This document shows, one piece after another, positions 1 through 10,442 of a stretch of 64,000 nt of DNA. How positions within the stretch are numbered: the first letter of the stretch is position 1; each line of letters opens with the position of its first letter. The notes beneath the pieces are model-generated. The model was not told where the DNA came from. It did not search any database and saw only the letters and a list, made by a program, of their open reading frames with translations. The position numbers and the translations under genes were made by a program. This stretch comes from Brevibacillus panacihumi. GTDB lineage: Bacteria > Bacillota > Bacilli > Brevibacillales > Brevibacillaceae. The stretch is from positions 50,061-114,060 of the forward strand of contig NZ_RHHT01000032.1 in the NCBI RefSeq assembly GCF_003710985.1, written 5' to 3'.

Positions 1-917
1 ACGAGCATCATGCCGATTCCCATGTTGAAGGTTTTGTACATATCGGGATAAGAGATGTTGCCCGCCTCCTGAACCAGTTGGAAAATCGGCAGGACAGGCC
101 AGGAGCCGACTTCGATCACCGCTTGCATACCTTCGGGAAGGACGCGCGGAATGTTTTCAGTAAAGCCACCGCCAGTGATGTGGGCCAAAGCCTTGACCGG
201 ATGCTTTTCCAGAACGGAGAGAACCTGCTTCACATAGATACGGGTAGGAGTCAGCAGCTCTTCGCCCAGCTTTTTGCCGAGAGCCTCAACATGCTCATGC
301 AAAGACATGCCTTTATCGGCGAGCAGGACTTTGCGCACGAGCGAGAAGCCGTTGCTGTGCACGCCGCTGGAAGCAAGCCCGATCAGCACATCCCCGGCCG
401 CGACGCCAGCTCCGGTAATCATCTTGGGTTCATCGACGACACCGACCGTAAAGCCTGCGATATCATATTCGCCCTCCGCGTACATGCCAGGCATCTCGGC
501 TGTCTCCCCGCCGATCAGGGAGCAGCCTGCCTGGGAGCAGCCTTCGGCGATTCCTTTGACGATCGCTTCGATTTTTTCTGGAATGACTTTGTCTACCGCC
601 AGATAATCGAGGAAAAAGAGCGGCTCCGCACCTTGCACGACGACGTCATTGACACACATCGCGACAGCGTCGATCCCGATGGTATCATGCTTTTCCATCG
701 CGAAAGCAAGCTTGAGCTTGGTTCCAACTCCATCGGTCCCCGATACAAGCACCGGCTTATCATATTTCTTCGTATCCAGGCGAAATAATGCGCCGAATCC
801 CCCCAGATCGGTCATCACTTCCGGGCGAAACGTCCGCTTGACGTGTTTTTTCATTCGTTCGACCGCTTCATTCCCGGCGTCGATGTCTACCCCTGCTTGC
901 TTGTATGCTTCACTCAT
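1..917 (-). CDS. purM: Phosphoribosylformylglycinamidine cyclo-ligase (AIR synthetase), 3' end outside window
   Basis: PurM closes FGAM to aminoimidazole ribotide with ATP, the fifth step of de novo purine synthesis, in the cytoplasm. About 305 residues are visible from the ATG at 917; the C-terminal part lies beyond the left edge. The protein begins [19 protein letters not shown] and carries the family's [10 protein letters not shown] and [11 protein letters not shown] motifs. It follows purF by 45 bp on the same strand, so it is the sixth gene of purCSQLFM. The remaining genes expected from Bacillus (purN, purH, purD) would lie further left. Identification is secure; the end of the gene cannot be seen. 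Confidence 0.96.
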   Translation of the reverse strand, partial: MSEAYKQAGVDIDAGNEAVERMKKHVKRTFRPEVMTDLGGFGALFRLDTKKYDKPVLVSGTDGVGTKLKLAFAMEKHDTIGIDAVAMCVNDVVVQGAEPLFFLDYLAVDKVIPEKIEAIVKGIAEGCSQAGCSLIGGETAEMPGMYAEGEYDIAGFTVGVVDEPKMITGAGVAAGDVLIGLASSGVHSNGFSLVRKVLLADKGMSLHEHVEALGKKLGEELLTPTRIYVKQVLSVLEKHPVKALAHITGGGFTENIPRVLPEGMQAVIEVGSWPVLPIFQLVQEAGNISYPDMYKTFNMGIGMML

Positions 918-962
918 CGTTTCTCCCCCTAAGAGGTGTTTCTTTCGGATCACAATTCCTGT

Positions 963-2381
963 CTAGCACTTGAGAGCAGGCAAAGCCTCTTCGAAATGGA
1001 TCTCCGTCGGATACTGACCGGTAAAGCAGGCGAGACAATGTCCGTTGTTGGGCGCTGTATCCTTGCGTCCGATCGCAGCCAGCATTCCCTCTACCGACAA
1101 GAAAGAGAGACTGTCGGCTTCGATGATCTGACGGATTTCTTCCACCGATTTGGTCGCCGCGATCAGCTCGTCGCGGGTCGAGGTATCGATTCCATAAAAG
1201 CAAGGATTCATAACGGGCGGCGAACTGATCTGCACATGCACTTCCCTGGCCCCTGCCTCGCGCAGCATGCGCACGATTCGGTTGCTGGTCGTGCCGCGCA
1301 CGATGGAATCGTCGATCATGACCACACGCTTGCCTTCCACCACTTTGCGCACGGCAGACAGCTTCAGGTAGACCGCTCGCTCACGCAGTTCCTGGCTCGG
1401 CTGGATAAAGGTGCGGCCGACGTAGCGGTTTTTGATCAAGCCGATCTCGTAGGGGATCCCAGTCGCTTCCGCGTATCCGATCGCTGCGGAGATGCTGGAG
1501 TCCGGCACCCCTGTCACGACATCCGCTTCTATGGGCGATTCCAGCGCAAGCTGCTTGCCCAGGCGTTTGCGGGCCATGTGGACGTTGATTCCGTCGATGT
1601 CGCTGTCTGGACGCGCGAAGTAAATGTATTCGAACGTGCAGATTGAACGTTGTGTATGCGGGGTAAACTTGGTCTCGGTCAAGCCATTCTCATCAATGAT
1701 GATCAGCTCGCCCGGCTGCACATCCCGCCAGTACTCCGCTCCGATGATATCAAAAGCGCATGTCTCCGAAGCGACGCAGATCGCATCTCCAAGGCGGCCC
1801 AGCGACAAGGGGCGCAGTCCATTGGGATCGAGCGCGATGATGAGCTGGTGATTGTTCATCACGACGAGGGCATAAGCCCCCTTGATATGCTGCAGGGCAT
1901 CCTTCACCGCTCCGGGCAGATCGCTGCTCTCGGAACGAGCGATCAGATGCGCGATGACTTCGGTATCGCTTGTCGTTTGAAAAATAGAGCCTTTTGCCTC
2001 CAACTCCTTGCGCAGAACAGCTGCATTCACCAGGTTCCCGTTGTGGGCAACTGCCATACTGCCCTGTGCATAGCGGAAAAAGAGCGGCTGGGCATTCTCA
2101 ATCTTGCTGGAACCTGCTGTCGTATAGCGGGTGTGTCCGATGGCGATATGACCGCGGAATTTTTCCAGATCTCCTTTGCCAAACGCTTCCGAGACGAGCC
2201 CCATTCCGCGATGCTTATACCACTTCTCGCCGTCGGAGGCGCAGATCCCTGCGCTCTCCTGACCGCGATGCTGCAGGGCGTGAAGCCCCAGATAAGTCAA
2301 TTGAGACGCTTCCTCGTGGTTGTAGATGCCAAATACGCCGCATTCTTCATTCAATTTGTCCCAGATCAACTTATCAAACAT
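963..2381 (-). CDS. purF: Amidophosphoribosyltransferase
   Basis: PurF makes phosphoribosylamine from PRPP and glutamine, the committed step of purine synthesis. The 472-residue protein starts with a short propeptide ([13 protein letters not shown]); Cys14 (CGVFGI) would become the N-terminal nucleophile of the Ntn-hydrolase glutaminase domain. The second half is a type I phosphoribosyltransferase with the PRPP loop [14 protein letters not shown]. Cysteines in [15 protein letters not shown] and NGHCLACF match the four 4Fe-4S ligands of the Bacillus-type, oxygen-sensitive enzyme. The start overlaps the purL stop by 16 bp, implying translational coupling. Confidence 0.98.
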   Translation of the reverse strand: MFDKLIWDKLNEECGVFGIYNHEEASQLTYLGLHALQHRGQESAGICASDGEKWYKHRGMGLVSEAFGKGDLEKFRGHIAIGHTRYTTAGSSKIENAQPLFFRYAQGSMAVAHNGNLVNAAVLRKELEAKGSIFQTTSDTEVIAHLIARSESSDLPGAVKDALQHIKGAYALVVMNNHQLIIALDPNGLRPLSLGRLGDAICVASETCAFDIIGAEYWRDVQPGELIIIDENGLTETKFTPHTQRSICTFEYIYFARPDSDIDGINVHMARKRLGKQLALESPIEADVVTGVPDSSISAAIGYAEATGIPYEIGLIKNRYVGRTFIQPSQELRERAVYLKLSAVRKVVEGKRVVMIDDSIVRGTTSNRIVRMLREAGAREVHVQISSPPVMNPCFYGIDTSTRDELIAATKSVEEIRQIIEADSLSFLSVEGMLAAIGRKDTAPNNGHCLACFTGQYPTEIHFEEALPALKC

Positions 2382-4609
2382 GGAATCGCATCCTTCCAGG
2401 CTGCTTTCACCTCTTGAATCGAAGCGCGAATCGCTTCTGTTCCGTTCACGTTTACCACGAGGCTGTCGCCTCCGGTTTTTCCGATCACTTGTGCAGGCAC
2501 ACCGTGTTCCTGAGCCAGAGCCAATACTGCCGCTGCCTGCTCCTGCGAAGTGCTGAGCAGAATGCGGGACTGTGATTCGCTGAACAGCAGAACATCTGGA
2601 CGCAAGGAAGATTCAAGCTCTACCTGCGCACCGAATTCTTTGCCGAAGCAGGACTCTGCCAGAGCAGCAGCCAGACCGCCCTCGGACAGGTCATGCGCGG
2701 ATTTTACCAAGCCTTTGCGGATCGCCGAGAGAACCAGCTTTTGTACAGCCGCTTCTTTGGCCAGATCGATTTGCGGAGGACGACCGGAGATGGAGCCGGT
2801 AACCAGCTTCTGATACTCGCTTCCGCCCAGCTCGGCGAATGTCTCGCCCAGCAAGATGATGGCGTCGCCTTCGTGCTTGAAGTCTTGTGTTGTAATATGG
2901 TCTACATCGGTGATCAGACCTACCATGCCGACAGTCGGAGTCGGATAGATCGGCTCGCCGCTGCGTTCATTGTAGAAAGAGACGTTTCCGCCGATAACCG
3001 GCGAGTCCAGCGCCACACATGCCTCGCTCATGCCCTCGCAGGCCTTTTCGAACTGCCAGAACACTTCAGGCTTCTCCGGGCTGCCGAAGTTGAGGCAGTC
3101 GGTGATCGCCAATGGCTCTGCGCCGGAGCAGACGACGTTGCGGGCCGACTCGGCTACGGCAATTGCGCCGCCTACTTTTGGATCGAGGTAGACGTAGCGT
3201 CCGTTGCAATCGGTGCTCATCGCCAAAGCCTTGCGAGTGCCGCGCACCATGACGACGGCTGCGTCAGAGCCAGGCTTTACAGCGGTGTTGGCGCGGACGA
3301 TATGGTCGTATTGTTCGTATACCCACGCTTTGCTGGCGACAGTCGGCTGTGCCAGGATGCTTTTCAGCGTTTCATTCAGGTCAGCAGGCTCGGGAATCGC
3401 GGCCAGCACATCCACCTTTGCATTCGCTTCATAATAAGCAGGGACAGCGGATGGACGATGGTAGACGGGCGCATCTTCCGCCAAGCTGTCTACAGGCACT
3501 TCCGCTACGACTTCCCCTTTGTGCAGCAGACGCAGCATGCTGTCATCGGTTACTTTCCCGACGACCGCAGAAGCCAAGCCCCATTTGTCAAAAATCGCGA
3601 TGGCCTCGGCTTCTTTGCCGCTTTCTACTACTACGAGCATGCGCTCCTGGGACTCGGAGAGCATCATTTCGTAGGCGGACATGCCGGCTTCACGCTGCGG
3701 CACCAGGTCGAGGTTCATCTCGATCCCGTTCCCTGCTTTGGACGCCATCTCGGAGCTGGAGCTGGTCAAGCCAGCCGCGCCCATGTCCTGAATCCCGACG
3801 ACAATCCCTGTATCAATCAGCTCCAGGCATGCTTCCAGGAGCAGCTTTTCCATGAACGGATCTCCCACCTGTACGGCAGGACGTTTTTTCTCGGAGTCTT
3901 CATTCAGCTCCTCCGACGCGAAAGTAGCGCCGTGAATGCCGTCGCGGCCCGTGCTGGCTCCCACGTAGATGACCGGGTTGCCGATGCCGGAGGCGACGCC
4001 TTTTTGGATTTTTTCGTGATCGATCAGACCGACGCACATGGCGTTGACCAATGGATTTCCTTCATACGTCGGATCGAAGTTGACCTCTCCCCCGACGGTC
4101 GGAATCCCGATGCAGTTGCCGTAGCCCGCGATTCCTTCTACGACATGCTCGAACAGATACTTCACGCGCGGGTTGGTCAATTCGCCAAAACGAAGGGAAT
4201 TGAGAACCGCGATCGGACGGGCACCCATCGAAAATACATCGCGGATGATCCCGCCGACACCCGTTGCCGCTCCTTGATACGGTTCAATGGCGGATGGATG
4301 GTTATGGCTTTCGATCTTAAAGACGACAGCTTGCTGGTCGCCGATGTCTACAATTCCCGCTCCTTCGCCGGGACCTTGCAGGACGCGAGGGCCCTTCGTC
4401 GGAAAACGGCGCAGGACAGGCTTGGAGTTTTTATAGGAGCAATGCTCGGACCACATGACGCTGTAGAGTCCGGTCTCTGTCCAGTTCGGTTTGCGTCCGA
4501 TGATGTCGACCACACGCTGGTACTCGTCATCGGTCAGGCCGATTTCGCGATACAGCTTCTGCTCGGAAATTTGTTCAGCTGTCGGTTCATTATGCGTGAG
4601 TTGTGGCAC
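2366..4609 (-). CDS. purL: Phosphoribosylformylglycinamidine synthase, large subunit (small PurL type)
   Basis: PurL converts FGAR to FGAM using ATP and ammonia channelled from PurQ, with PurS as third subunit. At 747 residues it is the Gram-positive small form, without a fused glutaminase. Recognisable motifs are [11 protein letters not shown] near residue 53, [20 protein letters not shown] near residue 100, and [21 protein letters not shown] in the middle. It overlaps purQ by 20 bp upstream and purF by 16 bp downstream, so the whole cluster is tightly coupled. A 650-codon open frame lies on the opposite strand, but it is only a shadow of this gene. Confidence 0.98.
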   Translation of the reverse strand: MPQLTHNEPTAEQISEQKLYREIGLTDDEYQRVVDIIGRKPNWTETGLYSVMWSEHCSYKNSKPVLRRFPTKGPRVLQGPGEGAGIVDIGDQQAVVFKIESHNHPSAIEPYQGAATGVGGIIRDVFSMGARPIAVLNSLRFGELTNPRVKYLFEHVVEGIAGYGNCIGIPTVGGEVNFDPTYEGNPLVNAMCVGLIDHEKIQKGVASGIGNPVIYVGASTGRDGIHGATFASEELNEDSEKKRPAVQVGDPFMEKLLLEACLELIDTGIVVGIQDMGAAGLTSSSSEMASKAGNGIEMNLDLVPQREAGMSAYEMMLSESQERMLVVVESGKEAEAIAIFDKWGLASAVVGKVTDDSMLRLLHKGEVVAEVPVDSLAEDAPVYHRPSAVPAYYEANAKVDVLAAIPEPADLNETLKSILAQPTVASKAWVYEQYDHIVRANTAVKPGSDAAVVMVRGTRKALAMSTDCNGRYVYLDPKVGGAIAVAESARNVVCSGAEPLAITDCLNFGSPEKPEVFWQFEKACEGMSEACVALDSPVIGGNVSFYNERSGEPIYPTPTVGMVGLITDVDHITTQDFKHEGDAIILLGETFAELGGSEYQKLVTGSISGRPPQIDLAKEAAVQKLVLSAIRKGLVKSAHDLSEGGLAAALAESCFGKEFGAQVELESSLRPDVLLFSESQSRILLSTSQEQAAAVLALAQEHGVPAQVIGKTGGDSLVVNVNGTEAIRASIQEVKAAWKDAIPCLIS

Positions 4610-5282
4610 GGTTCCGTTCCCTCCAGGTCTTCAGGATTGAAGTAAACATGCGGCGTCCGTCATCGGATGTCATCCAGGCATGGACAGCGCGCTCCGGGTG
4701 AGGCATCATGCCCAGTACGTTGCCTTTTTCATTGACAATCCCGGCAATATCCTCAAGCGAGCCGTTGGGGTTTTCCCCATGATAGCGGAATACGATCTGA
4801 TTGCCCCTTTTCAATTGGGCCAGCGTTTCTTCGTCACAGTAGTAGTTGCCTTCTCCATGCGCGATCGGGATGTGGATGACCTCGCCCTGGTCGTAATCCT
4901 TAGTAAAGGCCGTATCGTTGTTCTCTACGCGCAAAGCGGACAGCTTGCAGCGGAATTTGAGGGAGCGGTTGCGCAGCAGGACGCCTGGGAGCAGTCCAGC
5001 TTCCGTGAGGATCTGAAACCCGTTGCAAATCCCCATGACCAGCTTGCCTTCCTCGGCCGCCTTCACCACTTGCTCCATGACGGGCGAGAATTGGGCGACA
5101 GCACCGCAGCGCAAGTAATCTCCGTAGGAGAAGCCGCCTGGCAAAAGAATCACGTCATACGCGGTAAGATCGGTGTCAGAGTGCCAGACGTAATCCACCG
5201 GCACGCCCATGACGTCTTCCACCGCGTTGTACAAATCGATGTCGGCATTGGAGCCGGGAAAGACAATAACGGCTACTCGCAT
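4590..5282 (-). CDS. purQ: Phosphoribosylformylglycinamidine synthase, glutaminase subunit
   Basis: PurQ is the class I glutamine amidotransferase that feeds ammonia to PurL. The 230-residue protein shows the nucleophile elbow [11 protein letters not shown] (Cys near residue 86), the oxyanion stretch [14 protein letters not shown], and the His-Glu pair in [10 protein letters not shown] place the start at the ATG at 5282 because GGAGG lies 8 bases upstream; a GTG one codon earlier would be too close. The purS stop lies immediately before it, so translation is probably coupled. Confidence 0.97.
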   Translation of the reverse strand: MRVAVIVFPGSNADIDLYNAVEDVMGVPVDYVWHSDTDLTAYDVILLPGGFSYGDYLRCGAVAQFSPVMEQVVKAAEEGKLVMGICNGFQILTEAGLLPGVLLRNRSLKFRCKLSALRVENNDTAFTKDYDQGEVIHIPIAHGEGNYYCDEETLAQLKRGNQIVFRYHGENPNGSLEDIAGIVNEKGNVLGMMPHPERAVHAWMTSDDGRRMFTSILKTWRERNRATTHA

Positions 5283-5285
5283 CAC

Positions 5286-5534
5286 TCAGCCCTCCACGAT
5301 CTCAAAGCGATAGTCTTCAACCACCGTATTGGCCAGCAGCTTTTCACACATTTCACGGACGCGCTCTTCCGCCTGGGCACGATCATTCGTTCCAAGCTCC
5401 AGCTCCATGTACTTGCCGATGCGCACGTTCGCCACCTCGTCAAAGCCCAAGGTGTTCAACGCTCCCTTTACTGCATTCCCCTGCGGGTCCAATACACTCT
5501 CACGCAATGTAACATACACAACTGCCTTAAACAT
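5286..5534 (-). CDS. purS: Phosphoribosylformylglycinamidine synthase subunit PurS
   Basis: PurS is the small (about 82-residue) scaffold that bridges PurL and PurQ in the Gram-positive FGAM synthase complex. The sequence begins [19 protein letters not shown] and has the typical [11 protein letters not shown] core. Two ATGs are possible, at 5540 and 5534. The GGAGG at the end of purC sits at proper spacing only for the inner one, so I use 5534. Its 5' end overlaps or abuts the purC stop and its 3' end touches purQ. Confidence 0.96.
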   Translation of the reverse strand: MFKAVVYVTLRESVLDPQGNAVKGALNTLGFDEVANVRIGKYMELELGTNDRAQAEERVREMCEKLLANTVVEDYRFEIVEG

Positions 5535-6246
5535 GGACATCTCCTCCCAATCTTCTCAGCATTTCCTGATACGCTTCCTCCACATTTCCCAGATCGCGGC
5601 GAAAACGGTCTTTATCCAACTTTTCATTCGTTTCCGAATCCCAGAACCGGCATGTATCCGGCGATATTTCATCGGCGAGGAGAATGTCTCCCTCCGGCGT
5701 TCTTCCAAATTCCAGTTTAAAGTCAACCAGTGTAATCTTGCGTTCGCGCAAATAAGGACGCAACACTTCATTCACTGCGAGGCCCATGCGTTCCAATGCC
5801 GCCTGATCCTCTTCGCTCGCAATCCCCAAGACCTTGATATGGGAAGCATTGACCAACGGATCTCCCAAGGCGTCATCCTTGTAGTAGAACTCGACGACAG
5901 GCTCAGGCAAGACGGTCCCTTCTGCCATGCCCAATCTCTTCGCCAGCGAACCGGCAGCGATATTGCGAACGACAACCTCCAACGGGATAATCTCAACCTG
6001 ACGAACCACTTGCTCGGTCGCGGACAGGAGGCGGACAAAATGATTGTCGATGCCACGTTCTTTGAGCATCGTGAAAAAGATGGCGGTAATCCGGTTGTTC
6101 AGCTCACCTTTTCCCGTGATTTGAGCGCGTTTTTCTCCGTTGAATGCCGTAGCATCATCCTTGTACTCCACCCAGTACTGCCCGGGAACAGAAGTCCGAT
6201 AAATCCGTTTTGCCTTTCCTTCGTAAAGTTGTTCTTGTTTTTCCAC
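5527..6246 (-). CDS. purC: SAICAR synthetase
   Basis: PurC joins CAIR and aspartate to give SAICAR. The protein (about 239 residues) begins near [18 protein letters not shown] and contains [17 protein letters not shown] and the [10 protein letters not shown] motif of the family. The open frame extends to a GTG at 6258, but the Shine-Dalgarno GGAAGGTGA overlaps that codon. The GTG at 6246 is 8 bases from it and is the better start. This is the first gene of purCSQLFM and has its own promoter and PurBox upstream. In Bacillus subtilis purB would directly precede it; here purB is 38 kb away. Confidence 0.97.
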   Translation of the reverse strand: MEKQEQLYEGKAKRIYRTSVPGQYWVEYKDDATAFNGEKRAQITGKGELNNRITAIFFTMLKERGIDNHFVRLLSATEQVVRQVEIIPLEVVVRNIAAGSLAKRLGMAEGTVLPEPVVEFYYKDDALGDPLVNASHIKVLGIASEEDQAALERMGLAVNEVLRPYLRERKITLVDFKLEFGRTPEGDILLADEISPDTCRFWDSETNEKLDKDRFRRDLGNVEEAYQEMLRRLGGDVHV

Positions 6247-6310
6247 CGTAGAAGTCACCTTCCCAGATAAAAGGGTTGTATTGCGATTAATTTACGAACG
6301 ATTCAAATAC

Positions 6311-6339
6311 ATTAAAACATAAACATACGCATTTATCAA
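6311..6339 (-). promoter_or_regulatory. Sigma-A promoter of purCSQLFM
   Basis: Reading leftwards, TTGATA (6334-6339), a 17-base spacer and TTTAAT (6311-6316) form a good sigma-A promoter about 65 bases before purC. It shows that the purC half of the split pur cluster has its own transcription start. Confidence 0.7.
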
Positions 6340-6343
6340 CGAA

Positions 6344-6380
6344 AATCCCCAGAAACAACTTCGACAAACGTTCGGTTTTT
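6344..6380 (-). promoter_or_regulatory. PurR operator (PurBox pair) upstream of purC
   Basis: On the minus strand AAAACCGAACGTT (6368-6380) matches the Bacillus PurBox AWWWCCGAACWWT at 12 of 13 positions. A CGAA core followed 16 bases later by TTCT gives the expected inverted, weaker second box. This is the strong/weak arrangement, with 16-17 base spacing, used by PurR, and it lies just upstream of the -35 element. Binding itself is inferred. Confidence 0.65.
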
Positions 6381-6520
6381 ACTGGATATTCCCCAATATC
6401 ACCAGCTTATCATTCGTTAATTTAACGGATTTCGTTCCGCTCTCCCCTTCACTTCTGCGCTCCTTTCCTGTCTTGTGATACACTAAAGAAGTAAACCTAC
6501 TAGGGAAAGAAGGAATCCAG

Positions 6521-7726
6521 ATGTTGTCTTTCGAGGTCTCCTTTCCAACGCAGATTTTTTTCGGCATGGGAGAAATCAATCTGTTGGGGGAAAGGGCGAA
6601 AACGCTTGGCAAAAAGGCCTTGCTTGTCACCGGAGGCAAATCTGCAAAGCGTACCGGTCTTTTGGCCCGAGTCCAGACTCTCCTGGAAGAGGCGAATATC
6701 GAGGCTGTTCTTTTTGATAAAGTGGAACCCAATCCCCGTACCACAACCGTTGATACTGGGGCTGCACTGGCGCGTGAGCAAGGCTGTGACTTTGTTCTGG
6801 CGGTAGGGGGCGGCTCCGTCATGGACGCCTCCAAGGCGATCGCTGCCGCAGCACATTCCGGCCGCCCGATCTACGACTACATGCGCGGCAATCCGAGCGG
6901 TTCCGCCAAAACACTCGTTCCGGTAGTCGAGGCCTTGCCGATTTTGACCATTCCTACTGTGGCTGCGACGGGTTCGGAAGCCAACTCCGTGACCGTGCTG
7001 ACACATTGGGAAACGCATGAAAAGTCGTCATTCAACGGCCCGGCCCTCTTTCCGAAAATCGCCATACTGGACCCGTCGCTCACCTTTACCGTTCCGGCAC
7101 GGGTAACGGCAGAAGCAAGTGCGGATATTTTCTCCCATATCTTTGAAAGCTACCTGATCAGCGCCCCTGGAACTCATGTGCAGGACGGCATCTCCGAAAA
7201 TCTGATTCGCCTGGTCGTGGAGCATTCCGTAAGAGCGATCCAGCAGCCTGATGACGCGGAAGCTCGCGGGACACTGCTGTGGGCCAGCACGCTCGGGATC
7301 AGTCCGTTCGCCCTCGCCGGACGCGGGCTTCGGGTCGGCATGCCTTTGCACGGCATTGAACACCCGTTGAGCGGCTTCTATGACATGGCGCATGGGCGCG
7401 GACTCGCGATTTTGTCCCTGCCTTATTTTGAACAAGTGATCCTGCCCGATCGTCCGGAGCGGCTTGCTCGCATGGGACGCAACTGCTTCGGCATTGTGGC
7501 AGGGGACGATCATGCTTGCGCCCGGGCCACGATTGAGGCCGTACGCCAATGGTACGAGCGGATGGGAATCACCGAACGGCTGTCTGATTTTGGCGTGACT
7601 CGCGACGCCCTCCCTCGCTTGGCAGAGGATGCGGTACACATCGGCGGACGCGGATTCGGATACCTGCCCAGCTCCCGCAATCTGAATGCAGAAGAGATTG
7701 TGTCGATCTACGAGGCTTGCCTGTAA
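6521..7726 (+). CDS. Iron-containing alcohol dehydrogenase
   Basis: A 401-residue member of the group III (Fe-ADH) family, which reduces aldehydes or oxidises primary alcohols with NAD(P). Residues about 94-104 hold the nucleotide-binding AVGGGSVMDASK. Around 195-200 the ASADIFSH segment and, further on, the histidines of PLHGIEHPLSG and DMAHGRG provide the metal ligands. The best-known Bacillus relatives are the butanol dehydrogenase-like YugJ/YugK proteins. The ATG at 6521 has AAAGAAGGA 7 bases upstream. The gene is transcribed away from purC. The substrate cannot be read from the sequence. Confidence 0.9.
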   Translation: MLSFEVSFPTQIFFGMGEINLLGERAKTLGKKALLVTGGKSAKRTGLLARVQTLLEEANIEAVLFDKVEPNPRTTTVDTGAALAREQGCDFVLAVGGGSVMDASKAIAAAAHSGRPIYDYMRGNPSGSAKTLVPVVEALPILTIPTVAATGSEANSVTVLTHWETHEKSSFNGPALFPKIAILDPSLTFTVPARVTAEASADIFSHIFESYLISAPGTHVQDGISENLIRLVVEHSVRAIQQPDDAEARGTLLWASTLGISPFALAGRGLRVGMPLHGIEHPLSGFYDMAHGRGLAILSLPYFEQVILPDRPERLARMGRNCFGIVAGDDHACARATIEAVRQWYERMGITERLSDFGVTRDALPRLAEDAVHIGGRGFGYLPSSRNLNAEEIVSIYEACL

Positions 7727-7817
7727 CAGACTCTCATCTTGACTCTGGCATCATTTGGGCGAGTTGTGCCATAATAGAAATTAGTAAAAAATTTTTTATC
7801 TAAGGGGTTGTCTAGCT

Positions 7818-8933
7818 ATGGCAGATCCACGGATTAACGAACTGGCGAGCCGGCTTATTCGTTACTCGCTGAACCTGCAAAAAGGGGAAAAGCTGCTGAT
7901 CGAAAACACAGGACTTCAGCCGGAGATGGTGCGTGCGCTGGTTCGCGAGGCTTTTGCAGTCGGAGCACTCCCGCTGGTAACACTCAAGGATCAGGAAGTG
8001 CTGCGCGCACTATATGAAGGAACAAGCGAAGAACATATGGCCTTGATGGCGAAGTACGAATACGAGCGGATGAAAGATATGGACGCCTACATCGCCATCC
8101 GCGCCTACGAAAATATCAACGAGCTGTCGGATGTACCCGAAGACAAGATGGGCATTTACGCCCGCGTTCTCTACCAAAAGGTACATACGAACGAACGCGT
8201 TGCCAACAAACGCTGGGTGGTCCTGCGCTACCCGAACAAATCGATGGCGCAGCTGTCCAACATGAGCCTGGAGCGCTTTGAAAACTTCTACTTCGATGTC
8301 TGCAATCTGGACTACGCCAAAATGTCCCGCGCCATGACACCGCTCAAGGAACTGATGGACCGCACCGACCGCGTTCGCATCGTCGGACCGAAAACGGATT
8401 TGCGCTTTTCCATCAAAGGCATTGGCGCGATCAAGTGCGACGGCAAGCGCAACATCCCGGACGGCGAAGTGTACACGGCTCCTGTACGTGATTCGGTCGA
8501 GGGAACGATCTACTATAACGCCGCGACCAACTACAACGGCACGACCTTCACCGACGTGCAGTTTACTTTTAAAGAAGGAAAAATCGTCGAAGCGACCAGT
8601 TCCAACACCAAGGCCTTGAACGACATCCTGGATACGGACGAAGGCTCCCGCTATATCGGCGAGTTTGCGATTGGCTTCAATCCGCATATCCTCCACCCGA
8701 TGCTGGATATCTTGTTCGACGAGAAGATTGCCGGCAGCTTCCACTTCACACCGGGCAACGCGTACAATGTAGCGGACAACGGCAACCGCTCCTCCGTCCA
8801 CTGGGATCTGGTGCAAATCCAGCGGCCTGAGTACGGCGGCGGAGAGATCTGGTTCGATGATGTGCTGATCCGCAAAGACGGACGTTTTGTCCTGCCGGAG
8901 CTGGAAGATTTGAATCCGGAGAATCTGGTTTAA
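7818..8933 (+). CDS. M29-family aminopeptidase (AmpS/aminopeptidase II type)
   Basis: A cytoplasmic metallo-aminopeptidase of the thermophilic M29 family that removes N-terminal residues from peptides. The 371-residue protein has the family's C-terminal metal-site region: IPDGEVYTAP, then IGEFAIGFN, and finally GSFHFTPGNAY and SSVHWDLV with the ligand histidines. It is slightly shorter than the ~410-residue classic members. An AAGGGGTTG Shine-Dalgarno precedes the ATG at 7818. The 3' end and the following terminator have a decayed second copy about 800 bp downstream. Confidence 0.93.
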   Translation: MADPRINELASRLIRYSLNLQKGEKLLIENTGLQPEMVRALVREAFAVGALPLVTLKDQEVLRALYEGTSEEHMALMAKYEYERMKDMDAYIAIRAYENINELSDVPEDKMGIYARVLYQKVHTNERVANKRWVVLRYPNKSMAQLSNMSLERFENFYFDVCNLDYAKMSRAMTPLKELMDRTDRVRIVGPKTDLRFSIKGIGAIKCDGKRNIPDGEVYTAPVRDSVEGTIYYNAATNYNGTTFTDVQFTFKEGKIVEATSSNTKALNDILDTDEGSRYIGEFAIGFNPHILHPMLDILFDEKIAGSFHFTPGNAYNVADNGNRSSVHWDLVQIQRPEYGGGEIWFDDVLIRKDGRFVLPELEDLNPENLV

Positions 8934-8950
8934 TTCCAGGGATGATTAGG

Positions 8951-8995
8951 ACATACAAAACAGCCGCCTCTTCTCAGAGTGCGGCTGTATGTTTT
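8951..8995. terminator. Bidirectional intrinsic terminator
   Basis: CAGCCGC (8961-8967) pairs with GCGGCTG (8981-8987), flanked by A-rich and T-rich runs. It ends the aminopeptidase transcript on the plus strand and the convergent lipoprotein transcript on the minus strand. A near copy lies at 9651-9697. Confidence 0.8.
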
Positions 8996-9000
8996 CTACC

Positions 9001-9480
9001 CTATTTCTTGATTATGCTTTCTTTCACCGTACCATCTTGCATCAGGCGGGATTCCACAAGCTCTCCTTTTTCATTCTTGCTGTAAAAAGAAAAGCTTTGC
9101 ACTTTCTCCTCTTTATCAAACTCGACAAATAACTGTGATTTCAGAGAGCCGTCCTCCAATCCCTGTATGTCGACTTCATCCATGTTGTCCGGTGCTGAAT
9201 ACGTGTAGCCTTCCTTTTTTCCAAAATCATATCGCCACATCTTGGTATCGTTCATGGAGCTCGTTACCTCGGCATCAGAGTCAACTTCTAGCAGGCTTTT
9301 TACTTCCTCCTTGGACATTCCCAGCTTTAATTTTTCTTTAACAACTGCAGCAGTCAGGTCAACGTTTATCACTTGCTTTTCTGTCGGGGCCGGAGCAGAC
9401 GCAGGGTCATTGCTGCAGCCGGTAAGGTACAACCCTCCACATAAAAGCAGCATAGTGGTAATGGTTCTGAATTTCAGCAT
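9001..9480 (-). CDS. Small lipoprotein with BamE/SmpA-like fold signature
   Basis: A 159-residue predicted lipoprotein with a hydrophobic signal and lipobox LTGC (Cys22). The stretch KLKLGMSKEEVKSLL is the helix-turn typical of small SmpA/OmlA (BamE-like) domains, and the following residues are rich in beta-type segments. In Gram-positives such proteins are membrane-anchored with unknown roles. No operon partner is seen. It sits between the aminopeptidase gene and that gene's decayed tail copy. Confidence 0.75.
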   Translation of the reverse strand: MLKFRTITTMLLLCGGLYLTGCSNDPASAPAPTEKQVINVDLTAAVVKEKLKLGMSKEEVKSLLEVDSDAEVTSSMNDTKMWRYDFGKKEGYTYSAPDNMDEVDIQGLEDGSLKSQLFVEFDKEEKVQSFSFYSKNEKGELVESRLMQDGTVKESIIKK

Positions 9481-9557
9481 TCATCATTTCTCCTTTCTTC
9501 TGTTAACCCCCGTTTGTAAAGACGCCTCCATTTGGAAATATGTTACATCCCCCACTT

Positions 9558-9643
9558 GGCAATGCAGTACAAAGTGACGGACAATGGTAACTGTTCCTCC
9601 GTCCACTGGGAGCTGGTGATAATCCAACGCCCTGAATCATCTG
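9558..9643 (+). pseudogene. Decayed duplicate of the aminopeptidase 3' end
   Basis: Translated here, VTDNGNCSSVHWELVIIQRP mirrors VADNGNRSSVHWDLVQIQRP of the aminopeptidase (8766-8828). DNA identity continues over about 85 bases, and the downstream terminator is copied too (9651-9697). The fragment lacks an upstream reading frame and about 95 bases of the original tail. It is a remnant of a local duplication, now separated from the parent by the lipoprotein gene. Confidence 0.8.
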
Positions 9644-9650
9644 GTAAAGA

Positions 9651-9697
9651 AAACGTAAAAAGAGCCGCCTCTCCTCAGAGTGCGGCTCTATGTTTTC
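9651..9697. terminator. Duplicated copy of the 8951-8995 terminator
   Basis: AGAGCCGC (9661-9668) pairs with GCGGCTCT (9682-9689). Both arms have changed together (CAGCCGC to GAGCCGC and GCGGCTG to GCGGCTC), so the stem has been kept. It lies right after the decayed aminopeptidase tail. Confidence 0.7.
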
Positions 9698-9961
9698 TGC
9701 TTGATCATTTTACTCTGCATGTCGACTTCATTACATTTGATGGCTGGCATGAGGATGAAGGACGCCGCGGCTCTCTCGATCTTTCGTATCCTTGTTGTAT
9801 ACATACATATTTGCGCAATTCATAAGAAATCTGAACCGCGAAGCTATGCTATTCTGCAAATACACCTTTTCCTGAGAAGAACACCAAGCTGCAGGCACGA
9901 GCATTGTATCAAGCACACAGAATCGTGGAAAACAAAAGAAAATGTAAGGGGAGAATGTATC

Positions 9962-10372
9962 ATGAGAAAAATCCGTATCGCATTCTGGATTTTCACCATT
10001 CTATTCTCGCTGGCAATGTTATTCCCAACTATTTCTGCTATTCTGGGAGAGAAGGAAACAGTGAAGTTCATAACGGAGCACTTCGGGTACCCGGCCTATT
10101 TCGTCTTTTACAGCGGAATCGTGAAAGTACTCGGCATTGCGGCGATCCTGATACCCGGCTACCCTCGAGTGAAAGAATGGGCTTACGCGGGATTGGCGTT
10201 TGACTTGATCAGCGTCGTTTATTCGAGTATTGCCGTCGGCGATTCAATTATTGCAGGCTGGCCGATGCTCATATACTTCCTTCTGTTGGCCGGATCGTAT
10301 GTGTATTATCACAAAATGAATGCTTCCGTCAGTACAGCTGCCACTGACACCATCTCACCAAAGCTGCAATAA
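9962..10372 (+). CDS. DoxX-like integral membrane protein
   Basis: A 136-residue protein with four hydrophobic segments: an N-terminal anchor (MRKIRIAFWIFTILFSLAML), then FGYPAYFVFYSGIVKVLG, YAGLAFDLISVVYSSI and WPMLIYFLLLAGSYVYY. This matches small DoxX-like proteins (DoxX_2/3), which have no settled biochemical role. The open frame runs further upstream, but AAGGGGAG lies 8 bases before the ATG at 9962, fixing the start. It is monocistronic, with a strong terminator after it. Confidence 0.82.
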   Translation: MRKIRIAFWIFTILFSLAMLFPTISAILGEKETVKFITEHFGYPAYFVFYSGIVKVLGIAAILIPGYPRVKEWAYAGLAFDLISVVYSSIAVGDSIIAGWPMLIYFLLLAGSYVYYHKMNASVSTAATDTISPKLQ

Positions 10373-10442
10373 GTGCCTCCCCCTCATCATATGAAAACAC
10401 CTGAGCTGGTAGAGGCTTAAAAGGAAACAAAATAAAAGTGCC

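Noticed and set aside
78..788. 236-codon open frame on the plus strand opposite purM
   Set aside because: It is a shadow of purM, whose reverse frame contains all the expected motifs.
2693..4645. 650-codon open frame on the plus strand opposite purL
   Set aside because: Long antisense frames are common opposite GC-rich genes. It has no family resemblance and lies wholly over purL and the purQ end.
9731..9916. Minus-strand frame of 61 codons in the gap before the DoxX-like gene
   Set aside because: It has no ribosome-binding site or recognisable motif. The stretch 9700-9960 shows nothing else I can support.
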